Source: Pontixanthobacter gangjinensis
Lineage (GTDB): Bacteria; Pseudomonadota; Alphaproteobacteria; Sphingomonadales; Sphingomonadaceae
Assembly (NCBI RefSeq): GCF_009827545.1
Contig: NZ_WTYS01000001.1
Coordinates: 1,203,772-1,267,771, forward strand
DNA length: 64,000 nt
Direction of reading: 5' to 3'
Part shown: piece after piece, positions 8,973 to 16,749 of the stretch
How the letters are laid out: the number at the start of each line of letters is the position of its first letter
Position numbering within the stretch: position 1 is the stretch's first letter
Program-made: the position numbers and the translations under genes
Notes under the pieces: generated by a model
What the model was told of the DNA's origin: nothing
Databases searched by the model: none
What the model saw: the letters and a program-made list of their open reading frames with translations, nothing else

Positions 8973-9008
8973 CGTTTCAAAGCCAGTTTCAAAGCCCGTC
9001 CCAAAGTC
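8973..9008. repeat. Three 12-bp tandem units
   Basis: CGTTTCAAAGCC, AGTTTCAAAGCC and CGTCCCAAAGTC follow one another without a gap in the region between the divergent oxygenase and thiolase genes. They may be regulatory sites or simple repeat slippage. Confidence 0.6.
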
Positions 9009-9136
9009 TGCCCCATAATATTCGCCAAGACTGCTGACAAAGCTGACGTTAAGGTAAAGCTGTGCTTGACCAGCGGCGGGGTGAACCGTAACCCCATTTG
9101 CATAGCGAGTAGCAAATAAAAACTGAGGAGAGTGGC

Positions 9137-10309
9137 ATGGCGACAGCCTATATCGTGGATGCGGTGCGGACCGCCGGGGGGCGCCGTGGGGGCCGTTTGG
9201 CAGGAGTTCATCCAGTTGATCTGGCGGCAAAGTCGCTCGACGCGCTGATGGAGCGTACCGGTGTCGACCCGGCTGCGATTGACGATGTTGTGATGGGCTG
9301 TGTCAGTCAGGCGGGCCAACAAGCGATGCAGATTGGCCGCAACGCGGTTCTCGCTTCCAAGCACCTTCCGCAGTCAACCCCGGCAGTCACAATTGACCGG
9401 CAATGCGGCTCATCGCAGCAAGCAATCCAGTTCGCGGCGCAGGCCGTTATGTCGGGTACGCAAGATGCAGTGATTGCTGCCGGTATCGAAAGCATGTCGC
9501 GTGTGCCGATGGGGTCAAACGCCACCTTTCACATGAAGGAAGGGCTGGGCCACTACAAATCGCCTGGTCTAGAAGAGAAATATCCTGGCATCATGTTCTC
9601 GCAATTCATGGGCGCAGAGATGATCGTGAAAAAGCACGGATTTTCAAAAGATGACCTCGACAGGTTTGCGTTTGAAAGCCACCAGCGTGCAATCGCAGCG
9701 ACCAATTCAGGCGCATTTGTAGGCGAGATAGTGCCGGTCACGATCGACACCCCCGAGGGTGAAGAGCAGCACACAATTGATGAAGGCATCCGGTTCGATG
9801 CCACGTTGGAGGGTATCAGTTCTGTGAAGCTGATAAACGAAGGCGGCACGATTACTGCGGCCAGTTCCAGTCAGATTTGTGATGGTTCAAGCGGCGTTTT
9901 GGTCGTTTCAGAGGAATTCCTGAAAGAGCACGGCCTAACACCGCTTGCCCGTATCCATAATTTGACCGTGACAGCGGGTGATCCCGTGATCATGCTTGAA
10001 GAACCGTTGTTTGCAACGGACCGGGCACTGCAACGTGCCGGCATGACGATTAACGATATTGATCTGTATGAGGTGAACGAGGCATTTGCACCGGTTCCTC
10101 TGGCTTGGCTCAAGCATACAGGTGCCGATCCTGAGAAGCTTAACGTGAATGGCGGCGCTATCGCCTTGGGGCATCCGCTGGGTGCATCGGGCACCAAATT
10201 AATGGCGACATTGCTTCATGCGCTAAAGGCGCGCGGCAAGAAATACGGTTTGCAGACAATGTGCGAAGGTGGCGGCGTTGCCAATGTGACGATTGTTGAA
10301 TCGCTGTAA
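9137..10309 (+). CDS. Acetyl-CoA C-acyltransferase (thiolase)
   Basis: 390 residues, the normal thiolase length. The nucleophilic cysteine is in DRQCGSSQQAIQ (about residue 90), the catalytic histidine in GGAIALGHPLGASG, and the second cysteine in TMCEGGGVAN. It either cleaves 3-ketoacyl-CoA or condenses two acyl-CoAs. With the downstream dehydrogenase and enoyl-CoA hydratase, the degradative role is more likely, on fatty, branched or steroid-type acyl-CoAs. The Shine-Dalgarno GAGGAG is 6 bases before the ATG. It is more like the FadA/FadI-type and steroid-degradation thiolases than like a biosynthetic PhaA, but this cannot be settled by eye. Confidence 0.92.
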   Translation: MATAYIVDAVRTAGGRRGGRLAGVHPVDLAAKSLDALMERTGVDPAAIDDVVMGCVSQAGQQAMQIGRNAVLASKHLPQSTPAVTIDRQCGSSQQAIQFAAQAVMSGTQDAVIAAGIESMSRVPMGSNATFHMKEGLGHYKSPGLEEKYPGIMFSQFMGAEMIVKKHGFSKDDLDRFAFESHQRAIAATNSGAFVGEIVPVTIDTPEGEEQHTIDEGIRFDATLEGISSVKLINEGGTITAASSSQICDGSSGVLVVSEEFLKEHGLTPLARIHNLTVTAGDPVIMLEEPLFATDRALQRAGMTINDIDLYEVNEAFAPVPLAWLKHTGADPEKLNVNGGAIALGHPLGASGTKLMATLLHALKARGKKYGLQTMCEGGGVANVTIVESL

Positions 10310-10345
10310 TTTGTGCGTAGCAAAGCCTTGAATATCTGAAAACGT

Positions 10346-10363
10346 TCCCAGCCGTCGCTGGGA
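10346..10363. repeat. Small intergenic hairpin
   Basis: TCCCAGC and GCTGGGA flank a 4-base loop between the thiolase and dehydrogenase genes. There is no T-run, so it is not a typical terminator. Similar TTCCCAGC...GCTGGGAATG words are dispersed repeats in many genomes; here I see a single copy. Confidence 0.45.
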
Positions 10364-10390
10364 TGACGAATTGACCAGAAGGAATTGAAT

Positions 10391-11176
10391 ATGGAAATTG
10401 GTGCTAATACCCCCGCAGTTGTAACCGGCGGTGCATCGGGCCTTGGCGAAGCGACCGCACGGGCGCTAGCGGCAAAGGGCGCGAAAGTCGCGATTTTTGA
10501 TCTTCAGGAGGAAAAGGGCAAAGCCGTTGCGGCCGATATTGGCGGTATCTTCTGCGAAGTGAACGTGACTGACGATGCCTCGGTCGATGCTGGATTTGCA
10601 AAGGCACGCGCGGCGCACGGCCAAGAACGCATCCTCGTCAATTGCGCCGGCACTGGTAGCGCGATCAAAACAGCCAAGCGTGACCGGAACACGGGCGAAA
10701 TCTCGCACTATCCGCTCGACGCGTTCAACTGGCTGATCCAGATCAATCTGGTCGGCACCTTCCGCTGCGTGGCGAAATCGGCGGCTGGAATGATGACGCT
10801 CGACCCATTGACTGAAAATGGTGACCGCGGCGCAATCGTGAACACTGCGTCCGTTGCAGGCGAAGATGGCCAGATTGGTCAGGTCGCTTACTCGGCATCG
10901 AAGGCTGGTGTGATTGGCATGACATTGCCAATCGCTCGTGACCTGATGAACGAAGGCATCCGCATCAACACTATCTTGCCGGGTATCTTCGAGACACCGC
11001 TGATGAATGCAGCACCGCCGCAAGTAAAAGACGCGTTAGCTGCCTCCGTGCCGTTCCCGAAACGTCTTGGTGCGCCGCCGGAATATGCGCATCTCGCTAT
11101 GGCGATGATCGAAAACGATTACTTCAACGGCGAGGATGTCCGCCTGGATGGTGCCATTCGTATGGCGCCGCGTTAA
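10391..11176 (+). CDS. Short-chain dehydrogenase, 3-hydroxyacyl-CoA dehydrogenase type II-like
   Basis: 261 residues from ATG 10391, with AGAAGGA 8 bases upstream (a TTG at 10385 is less likely). The NAD-binding motif is TGGASGLGEATA near the N-terminus, followed by an Asp at the end of strand 2 (VAIFDLQ), which favours NAD over NADP. The catalytic Ser is in NTASVAG and the Tyr-Lys pair in YSASKAG. The close match in layout to HSD10/3-hydroxyacyl-CoA dehydrogenase type II, together with the thiolase before it and the enoyl-CoA hydratase after it, suggests oxidation of 3-hydroxyacyl-CoA in a degradation pathway. Confidence 0.88.
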   Translation: MEIGANTPAVVTGGASGLGEATARALAAKGAKVAIFDLQEEKGKAVAADIGGIFCEVNVTDDASVDAGFAKARAAHGQERILVNCAGTGSAIKTAKRDRNTGEISHYPLDAFNWLIQINLVGTFRCVAKSAAGMMTLDPLTENGDRGAIVNTASVAGEDGQIGQVAYSASKAGVIGMTLPIARDLMNEGIRINTILPGIFETPLMNAAPPQVKDALAASVPFPKRLGAPPEYAHLAMAMIENDYFNGEDVRLDGAIRMAPR

Positions 11177-11188
11177 CCGGTACAATCG

Positions 11189-11219
11189 GGGCTCCGCGAA
11201 AGCGGGGCCCATTTTGTTT
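11189..11219 (+). terminator. Hairpin between dehydrogenase and enoyl-CoA hydratase genes
   Basis: GGGCTCCGC (11189-11197) pairs with GCGGGGCCC (11202-11210) around a GAAA loop, with one G-T pair, then ATTTTGTTT. It is a plausible terminator or attenuator, which would separate the hydratase gene from the first two. Confidence 0.7.
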
Positions 11220-11242
11220 GGCAACATCAATTGGAGGCAATA

Positions 11243-12115
11243 ATGAGCGATTATACGCAGATCAAATTCGAGAAGGATGGTCCGATAGCGACCATCACTC
11301 TCAACCGGCCTGAAAAGATGAACGCTTATACACGGGTCATGATGGCCGAGATCATCGCGGCGCTCGATGTGACCGATGCAGATGATGAAATCCGTGCGGT
11401 GATCTTCACTGGGTCCGGTGATCGCGCATTTTGCGCCGGTGCTGATTTAACACCTGATGATGGTGCACGCCCATTCTCCAGCCAAACCGAAGTTGCAGAC
11501 CTGTCTGATGATGTCGTTCGCGATGGCGGAGGACGCCTTACTTTGCGGCTTTTTCAATCGACCAAACCGCTGATTTCGGCCTGCAATGGCGTTGCGGTGG
11601 GCGTTGGTGCAACGATGCAACTGCCGATGGATTTCCGGCTTGCGTCGGACAATGCCCGGTATGGTTTCGTGTTTGCCAAGCGCGGAATTGTGCCGGAGGC
11701 ATGTTCAAGCTGGTTCTTGCCGCGTTTGGTTGGGCCTCAGCAGGCGCTCGAATGGTGCATGACCGGGCGTATTTTCGATGCGTCAGAAGCGCTTGCCGGC
11801 GGGCTCATCCGGTCGGTCCATCCGCAGGGTGACCTGATTGATGCGGCGAGGGCGCTTGCGATGGAAATTGCCGAAAACACCTCGGCAGTTTCAGTCGCAA
11901 TGACTCGTGCAATGCTGTGGCGCTTGCCGTCCGAACCGCACCCAATGGACGCGCACCGGATCGATAGCCGTTCGATTTACAAGCTTTCACGCAGCAAAGA
12001 TGCAGCGGAAGGCATTGCGAGTTTCCTTGAAAAACGGCCCCCGCAATTTCCCGACCGTGTTTCGCAGGATATGCCGGACTTTTATCCGTGGTGGACTGAG
12101 CCCGTTTACGAATAG
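11243..12115 (+). CDS. Enoyl-CoA hydratase/isomerase family protein
   Basis: 290 residues from ATG 11243, with GGAGG 5-9 bases upstream. Crotonase features are present: ATITLNRPEKMNAYT, the first oxyanion-hole segment AFCAGADLTPDD, and the second ACNGVAVGVGATM. The residue pattern KRGIVPEACSSWFLPRLVG follows the usual G(I/L)xPE catalytic region with a glutamate. A long insert after AGADL (residues 75-105) is seen in several uncharacterised members. It should hydrate an enoyl-CoA, or act as an isomerase or hydrolase, in the same pathway as the two genes upstream. Confidence 0.9.
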   Translation: MSDYTQIKFEKDGPIATITLNRPEKMNAYTRVMMAEIIAALDVTDADDEIRAVIFTGSGDRAFCAGADLTPDDGARPFSSQTEVADLSDDVVRDGGGRLTLRLFQSTKPLISACNGVAVGVGATMQLPMDFRLASDNARYGFVFAKRGIVPEACSSWFLPRLVGPQQALEWCMTGRIFDASEALAGGLIRSVHPQGDLIDAARALAMEIAENTSAVSVAMTRAMLWRLPSEPHPMDAHRIDSRSIYKLSRSKDAAEGIASFLEKRPPQFPDRVSQDMPDFYPWWTEPVYE

Positions 12116-12166
12116 GCTGGTTTGATTAAAAGCAATACGAGGAAACTGTATGCTTGCCATGTAAGG

Positions 12167-12184
12167 TGGTTGCATTAGTAACCA
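12167..12184. promoter_or_regulatory. Candidate MarR operator
   Basis: TGGTT and AACCA arms enclose 8 bases immediately before the MarR start codon at 12190. MarR proteins commonly repress their own gene through such imperfect palindromes. The arms are short, so this is tentative. Confidence 0.3.
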
Positions 12185-12189
12185 GTTTC

Positions 12190-12627
12190 ATGAGCAATGA
12201 TCAATTCCGTCTGGCCGAATTTTTGCCGTATCAATTGTCGATCGCATCCAATGCGGTCAGCAATCGTATTGCGCGCGCGTATCATGATGCGTTCGGGCTG
12301 AAAGTTACCGAATGGCGGGTGATGGCTATGCTGGGCGATGCAGGAGCGCTAACCCAGCGCGAACTAACCGCGAAGACGCTGATGGACAAGGTGGCCGTAA
12401 ACCGGGCTTGCAAAGTTTTGGAGCAACGAGATCTTGCGATGCGTCTGCCCAACAGCAAGGATGGCCGCTCGCACCATCTTGAATTGACCGGCGCCGGACA
12501 TGCCATGCATGCGCAGATTGTGCCGATGGCCAGAGAAATTGAGGCAAAACTGCTTGAACCGCTCAGCGCCAAACAGCAGGAAATGTTCCGTATGCTGCTT
12601 GACCAAATTCGCGAACAAGCCAGTTAA
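12190..12627 (+). CDS. MarR family transcriptional regulator
   Basis: 145 residues from ATG 12190 (MSNDQFRLAEFLP); the earlier in-frame ATG 12154 would add a poor leader. The winged-helix core is typical: LKVTEWRVMAMLGDAGALTQREL, the recognition region DKVAVNRACKVLEQRDLAMR, and the wing PNSKDGRSHHLELTGAG. It is a dimeric regulator, usually a repressor released by a small aromatic or acyl-CoA-type ligand. Lying 75 bases after the hydratase gene and in the same direction, it probably regulates the thiolase-dehydrogenase-hydratase locus. It lacks a strong Shine-Dalgarno. Confidence 0.88.
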   Translation: MSNDQFRLAEFLPYQLSIASNAVSNRIARAYHDAFGLKVTEWRVMAMLGDAGALTQRELTAKTLMDKVAVNRACKVLEQRDLAMRLPNSKDGRSHHLELTGAGHAMHAQIVPMAREIEAKLLEPLSAKQQEMFRMLLDQIREQAS

Positions 12628-12637
12628 GTCAAAGGTA

Positions 12638-12675
12638 AAACAGCCCCGAAGTGTGTGACTTCGAGGCTGTTTCCA
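12638..12675. terminator. Bidirectional terminator between marR and the tad operon
   Basis: AAACAGCCCCGAAGT (12638-12652) and ACTTCGAGGCTGTTT (12658-12672) form a long stem with one mismatch and A/T ends on both sides, between two convergent transcription units. Confidence 0.85.
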
Positions 12676-12714
12676 TGTGTTCTGTAATCTGTATTTTCGC
12701 TTGAAGCCTGACCC

Positions 12715-13722
12715 CTAACGTCCGGGTTTGGCGGCGAATGCATCGCTGATCGAACAGGCCGCTGGGCCAAGGATCACGATGAACAGAACAGGCAGAATGA
12801 ACATAATTAGCGGAATGGTCATAATCGCAGGCAGACGCGCTGCTTTTTCTTCCGCTCGCATCATCCGCTCGTTCCGGAATTCGGCTGAGAGCACGCGCAG
12901 GGCAGATGCCAGCGGCGTACCATAGCGTTCGGTTTGAACCATGGTTGTAACCACACCGCGAACCGATTCCAGATCGACCCGGTAGGCAAGATTGTCGAAT
13001 GCTTGCTTGCGTTCGGTCAGGAATGACAGTTCAATTGCGGTCAGGGCAAACTCGTCACCCAATTCAGGGTAAGCCCGGCCAAGTTCCTTCGCAACGCGGT
13101 TGAACGCTGCATCGACTGTCAGGCCGGCCTCAGCACAAATCACCAGCAAATCTAGCGCATCGGGCAAGCCTTTGCGAATTGCGTCGGTGCGTTTGCCGGC
13201 CTTATTCTTGAGGATCATTTCCGGCCCTTTGTAACCGGCAAGCAGCATCGCTCCAAAAGCGCCAACCCTCTTTGCGCTGCCCCAGTCGGGGAAATAATCA
13301 ATAACATAGATAACCAAGAAACCGATTGCGCCCAAGATAATCGGAGCCACCAATCGCGCCGCAATGATCAGAACAGCAGTTTCTTTGTTACGATAACCAG
13401 CGTGAGCCATCTTTTGCTGGATGCTCTCGATCTGGCTTTGCTGGAGGACTTTCATCCCCGACAGCGTGTCCCTCATCTTCTCTGTTTGGTCGGTCTTGCG
13501 GACTAAGCTGGTGCGTTTTTTCGCTGTGGCCGTAACAATGCCGGCTTTCAGCTCTTCGCGGCGCGAATTTAGCGCTTTGACCCGCTTGGCCATCGGATCC
13601 TTGATCGTGACAGCTGCATAGATCGCAAAGATGACAGCGAGCGCGGCACAGCCAGCCAGGATGGTGCCGACGAAAATAACGTCAACCCCAAGCAGGGTGG
13701 GTCCGGGAGATTGATTAAGCAT
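12715..13722 (-). CDS. tadC: Flp pilus assembly inner-membrane protein TadC
   Basis: 335 residues of the GspF/T2SSF type. There is an N-terminal membrane helix (VIFVGTILAGCAALAVIFAIYAAV), then a cytoplasmic region, the conserved GspF part (RKGLPDALDLLVICAEAGLTVDAAFNRVA and VTTMVQTERYGTPLASALRVLS, in part), and a C-terminal helix. With TadB it forms the inner-membrane platform of the Flp/Tad pilus. It is the last gene of the operon, 16 bases after tadB, and is followed by a terminator. Confidence 0.93.
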   Translation of the reverse strand: MLNQSPGPTLLGVDVIFVGTILAGCAALAVIFAIYAAVTIKDPMAKRVKALNSRREELKAGIVTATAKKRTSLVRKTDQTEKMRDTLSGMKVLQQSQIESIQQKMAHAGYRNKETAVLIIAARLVAPIILGAIGFLVIYVIDYFPDWGSAKRVGAFGAMLLAGYKGPEMILKNKAGKRTDAIRKGLPDALDLLVICAEAGLTVDAAFNRVAKELGRAYPELGDEFALTAIELSFLTERKQAFDNLAYRVDLESVRGVVTTMVQTERYGTPLASALRVLSAEFRNERMMRAEEKAARLPAIMTIPLIMFILPVLFIVILGPAACSISDAFAAKPGR

Positions 13723-13738
13723 ATCTATCCGTCCTCAC

Positions 13739-14710
13739 TCAGATTTCGAAGCTGACCATTTTGGCCATGATGAAGCCGCCGATCGACATCCACAGCAGGC
13801 CGCCAAGGCCCGTTGCAATCAAGCGGTCGTCTTCGAAGAAGCCGCCGATATATTCGGGATTGATCCACCAGATCATACCGAACACGATAAAAGGCAGCGC
13901 GCCCACGATATAGGCAGAAGCTTTCGATTCCGAACTCATGGCGCGGATTTTCAGCTTCATTTGCGAACGTTTGCGAAGCACGTCGGACAGGTTTGACAGC
14001 GTTTCTGCCAAGTTACCGCCGGTCTCGCGTTGAATTGCCAAGGTTATGCAGAAAAAGTTGAACTCAGGAATACCCAACCTGTCGGCGGTTTCCTGTAGCG
14101 ATTCTTCCATCGTGCGGCCGATCTTGATCCGCTCGACTATGCCTTTGAATTCCATTCCCACAGGACCGGGCAATTCTTGCCCAACAACGCCAAGAGTTTC
14201 GGTCACCGGAAGGCCGGAGCGCAAGCCGCGCACCAAGAGTTCGATCGCGTCCGGGAATTTCGAGTTGAAGCTGTCTGTCCGCTTCTTGATCAGGAAGTTT
14301 ACCGCAAGATGGGGCAAACCAGCGCCAATGACCAAGCCGATGCCAAGCGACAAAAGCGCCGCGCCGGATTTCAGATAGATGATCACGGCAATGCCTAGCG
14401 CGATGCCAAACGAGCCATAGAAATACTGCGCAAGCGTCCACTTTTTACCCGAACGGTCGATCCGCAGAGCCAATGCATCAAGCCGCGAGCCAGAGCCGGC
14501 GATCTGGTGCCGTTTCGGTTTGCGCGATGCGATCGCTTTCTTGAGCTGCGACTCCATCTTGGTGTCGGCGCTTTCAGAATGGCGGAACCTGAGAGCCTCA
14601 AGCCTGCGTTGACCTTCTTTGGCGGCAGAGGGCCCGGCCAGCAGCGTATAGCCGACAACCATCAGGGCCATAAGCCCGGCGCCTACCAGCAGGAGCTGAA
14701 TAATGCTCAT
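13739..14710 (-). CDS. tadB: Flp pilus assembly inner-membrane protein TadB
   Basis: 323 residues from ATG 14710 (MSIIQLLLVGAGL). The upstream in-frame codons add a charged leader before a clean membrane helix and are unlikely. The GspF domain shows FPDAIELLVRGLRSGLPVTE and TETLSNLSDVLRKRSQ-type patterns, with C-terminal helices. It partners TadC in the pilus platform. In relatives the cpaF/tadA ATPase gene normally lies between cpaE and this gene; here only 93 bases with a strong hairpin separate them. Confidence 0.93.
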   Translation of the reverse strand: MSIIQLLLVGAGLMALMVVGYTLLAGPSAAKEGQRRLEALRFRHSESADTKMESQLKKAIASRKPKRHQIAGSGSRLDALALRIDRSGKKWTLAQYFYGSFGIALGIAVIIYLKSGAALLSLGIGLVIGAGLPHLAVNFLIKKRTDSFNSKFPDAIELLVRGLRSGLPVTETLGVVGQELPGPVGMEFKGIVERIKIGRTMEESLQETADRLGIPEFNFFCITLAIQRETGGNLAETLSNLSDVLRKRSQMKLKIRAMSSESKASAYIVGALPFIVFGMIWWINPEYIGGFFEDDRLIATGLGGLLWMSIGGFIMAKMVSFEI

Positions 14711-14766
14711 GCTATTTACCTGCCTTTCTTTGTTCGGTGCCGTGTTTGGCACGCGTAAATCGGATT

Positions 14767-14792
14767 GGCCGCGCCCGTAATGGGACGCGGCC
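14767..14792 (-). other. Strong hairpin in the cpaE-tadB gap
   Basis: GGCCGCG (14767-14773) and CGCGGCC (14786-14792) are perfect arms, extended by CCC/GGG around a GTAAT loop with one bulged A. There is no T-run, so it is more likely an mRNA-stability or processing element than a terminator. It lies exactly where cpaF is expected. Confidence 0.7.
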
Positions 14793-14803
14793 GCTCGGTG
14801 GAC

Positions 14804-16084
14804 TTATTCGGCCGGAACCGGAGTCTTCTTATCTTTCTTGGCCAACAGTGACTTCAGATCGAAACTGCCGAGCAGCGATTTCTTCGCTGGCTCATCATTT
14901 TCAAGATCTTCTTCGCTGGCACCCAAGATGCGTTCCGCAACTTGCTTGATGACGCCAGCCGCCTTGCTCGACCGATTGGCCTCGAGGAAGGTTTGGCCAA
15001 GCTTGGCCGCATTCGCTGACCCTTTGACATCATACGGGATCGAGAAATCGATTTTCCGCTCAATCGACGCTTCGAAGTCGGACTTGCTGATTTCAGCAAC
15101 GCCGCCCTGGACTTTATTTGCCACAATGATCGGCTGTGCATGAGCAGCATTGGTTTTAAGCCAGCTGAGTATCCGAATGGTGTCGCGAGCCGAAGCAAGC
15201 GTCATTTCGGTGGTCAGCACCACAACATTCACATCGGCAAGCAGATGCGGGAAATTGATCAGCATGTTTCGCGGCAGATCAATCATCGTCATTTCAAACG
15301 CTTGGCGGAACTCTTCCTCCAGCTGAATAAATGCCGATCCATCTGTCATTAACGGGGCATTGATTGGCGCCTCTGCCGAAAGAATAGCCAGATTATCGTT
15401 CGCTCGGATCATCGCGCGTTCGATAAACAGGCCGTCAATCCGGCTGGGGTTGTCGATCGCATCGGTCAGCCCGCGGCCGGGTTCCAGATCCAGCGCAAGT
15501 GCACCAGTGCCGAAATGGACATCCAGATCGAGCAATGCGGTAGGCAATTTGTGATCGTCGCTGAAATTCCATGCGAGCGATGTTGCGAGCATGGACGCCC
15601 CGACTCCGCCGCGTGTACCCACGACAGCGGTTGATACATGGCGTTTTGCCGTATCTGGATCGCTCGACCGCGGTGCCGCAAAGACTGCTTGCGCTTGGTT
15701 CAGCGAATCGCGCAATTGGCCGGCTGAAAGTGGCTTCAGCAGATAATCGTGAATGCCGCTTGCGAGCAAATCGCGATACAGGCGAACATCGTTCACTTGG
15801 CCTACTGCAATCACCACTGTACCAGGTTCGCAGACCTCGGCCAAAGCGTTGATATCATTCAGCGGATCTCCGCTTTCCGACAAATCGACCATCAAAATGT
15901 TGGGGCTTGCGGCCACAGACAAGGATTGGACAGCGTTACGCAGCCCGCCCTTTGCACATTTCTCGGGCTGCCAGCCCATTTCGATGACCACCGGGCGCAG
16001 AGCGTCCAATGCTGTTTCATCACAAATAAAGGCGGCGAACGGATCGCGGTTGCTTGAAGCACCTGATTTCCATGGAGCGTTCAT
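14804..16084 (-). CDS. cpaE: Pilus assembly protein CpaE (MinD/ParA-like)
   Basis: 426 residues. The first 130 or so form a receiver-like domain (ILMVDLSESGDP, VVIAVGQVNDVRLYRDLLASG) without clear phospho-acceptor chemistry. The rest is a ParA/MinD-type ATPase. Its P-loop reads GTRGGVGASML, lacking the lysine of the standard GKT/GKS; such altered P-loops are normal in CpaE. The switch region LLDLDVHFG is present. In Caulobacter, CpaE places the pilus assembly at the pole. The Lys/Glu-rich C-terminus is likely unstructured. It follows cpaD by 3 bases. Confidence 0.92.
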   Translation of the reverse strand: MNAPWKSGASSNRDPFAAFICDETALDALRPVVIEMGWQPEKCAKGGLRNAVQSLSVAASPNILMVDLSESGDPLNDINALAEVCEPGTVVIAVGQVNDVRLYRDLLASGIHDYLLKPLSAGQLRDSLNQAQAVFAAPRSSDPDTAKRHVSTAVVGTRGGVGASMLATSLAWNFSDDHKLPTALLDLDVHFGTGALALDLEPGRGLTDAIDNPSRIDGLFIERAMIRANDNLAILSAEAPINAPLMTDGSAFIQLEEEFRQAFEMTMIDLPRNMLINFPHLLADVNVVVLTTEMTLASARDTIRILSWLKTNAAHAQPIIVANKVQGGVAEISKSDFEASIERKIDFSIPYDVKGSANAAKLGQTFLEANRSSKAAGVIKQVAERILGASEEDLENDEPAKKSLLGSFDLKSLLAKKDKKTPVPAE

Positions 16085-16087
16085 GAC

Positions 16088-16735
16088 TTATTCTCCCCCG
16101 CCTGTGGCTGGTTGAACCAGGCCGCCTTCACCGGTTGGTGCTTGGTCGCGGTAGCTGTTGATCGCCTTGGTTGACGTCGAAACCACAGTTTCTCCGGTGC
16201 CTTCCTGACCTTTGATAAGGTCTTCCGGATTGGCGATCATCGCAGCCAGATTTCCATTGATGGAACAGCCATATCCGGGGCTGGTTGCATTGTTGTAATT
16301 CATATCCGACTGGGCAGACCAGTTCGGGCAATTGGGAACCGACGCGGTCGAACGGGTCAAAACGACACGAACATTGCCGGGTTGGACATAGCCGCCTGTC
16401 ACCGGGGCGCCCTCTTGCAACAGGATACCATGACGCCCAGCGAGCGCACCAATCGCGTCACGCGCAGCGCCGCTCATCATCGGATCGTCAATGGCAACAC
16501 GGTCACCATAACGAAGGTCCATCGCTTCGAACCAGCCTGAAACGCGTTGCTGTTCGGGAACAGAAATTCCGCCCGGTCCAGCCGCCACGTCAAGCGTGTA
16601 ATTGGTCCGTTCAACAACTGGTTGATTGAGGCTTTCCAGCCCGCGATGGGTTGGCATTCCGCCGCAGGCGCCGAGCGTAAGCCCGAGCGAAAGGGCGAAT
16701 ACGCCAGCTAGTTTGCGTGTTGATGCAATAGGCAT
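16088..16735 (-). CDS. cpaD: Pilus assembly lipoprotein CpaD
   Basis: 215 residues from ATG 16735, preceded by AGAAAGG; a GTG at 16753 is less likely. Signal peptide II with lipobox LTLGAC gives a lipid-anchored protein. The CpaD family segment includes YGDRVAIDDP and the conserved C-terminal NYNNATSPGYGCSINGNLAAMIANPEDL, in part. It associates with the outer-membrane secretin CpaC. The start codon lies 14 bases past the cpaC stop, so the genes are tightly linked. Confidence 0.92.
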   Translation of the reverse strand: MPIASTRKLAGVFALSLGLTLGACGGMPTHRGLESLNQPVVERTNYTLDVAAGPGGISVPEQQRVSGWFEAMDLRYGDRVAIDDPMMSGAARDAIGALAGRHGILLQEGAPVTGGYVQPGNVRVVLTRSTASVPNCPNWSAQSDMNYNNATSPGYGCSINGNLAAMIANPEDLIKGQEGTGETVVSTSTKAINSYRDQAPTGEGGLVQPATGGGE

Positions 16736-16749
16736 GATCTTCACCTTTC

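Noticed and set aside
14804-16084. Broken P-loop in CpaE as a sign of a dead gene
   Set aside because: CpaE proteins normally have an altered P-loop of the GGVGxS type, so this is a family trait, not damage.
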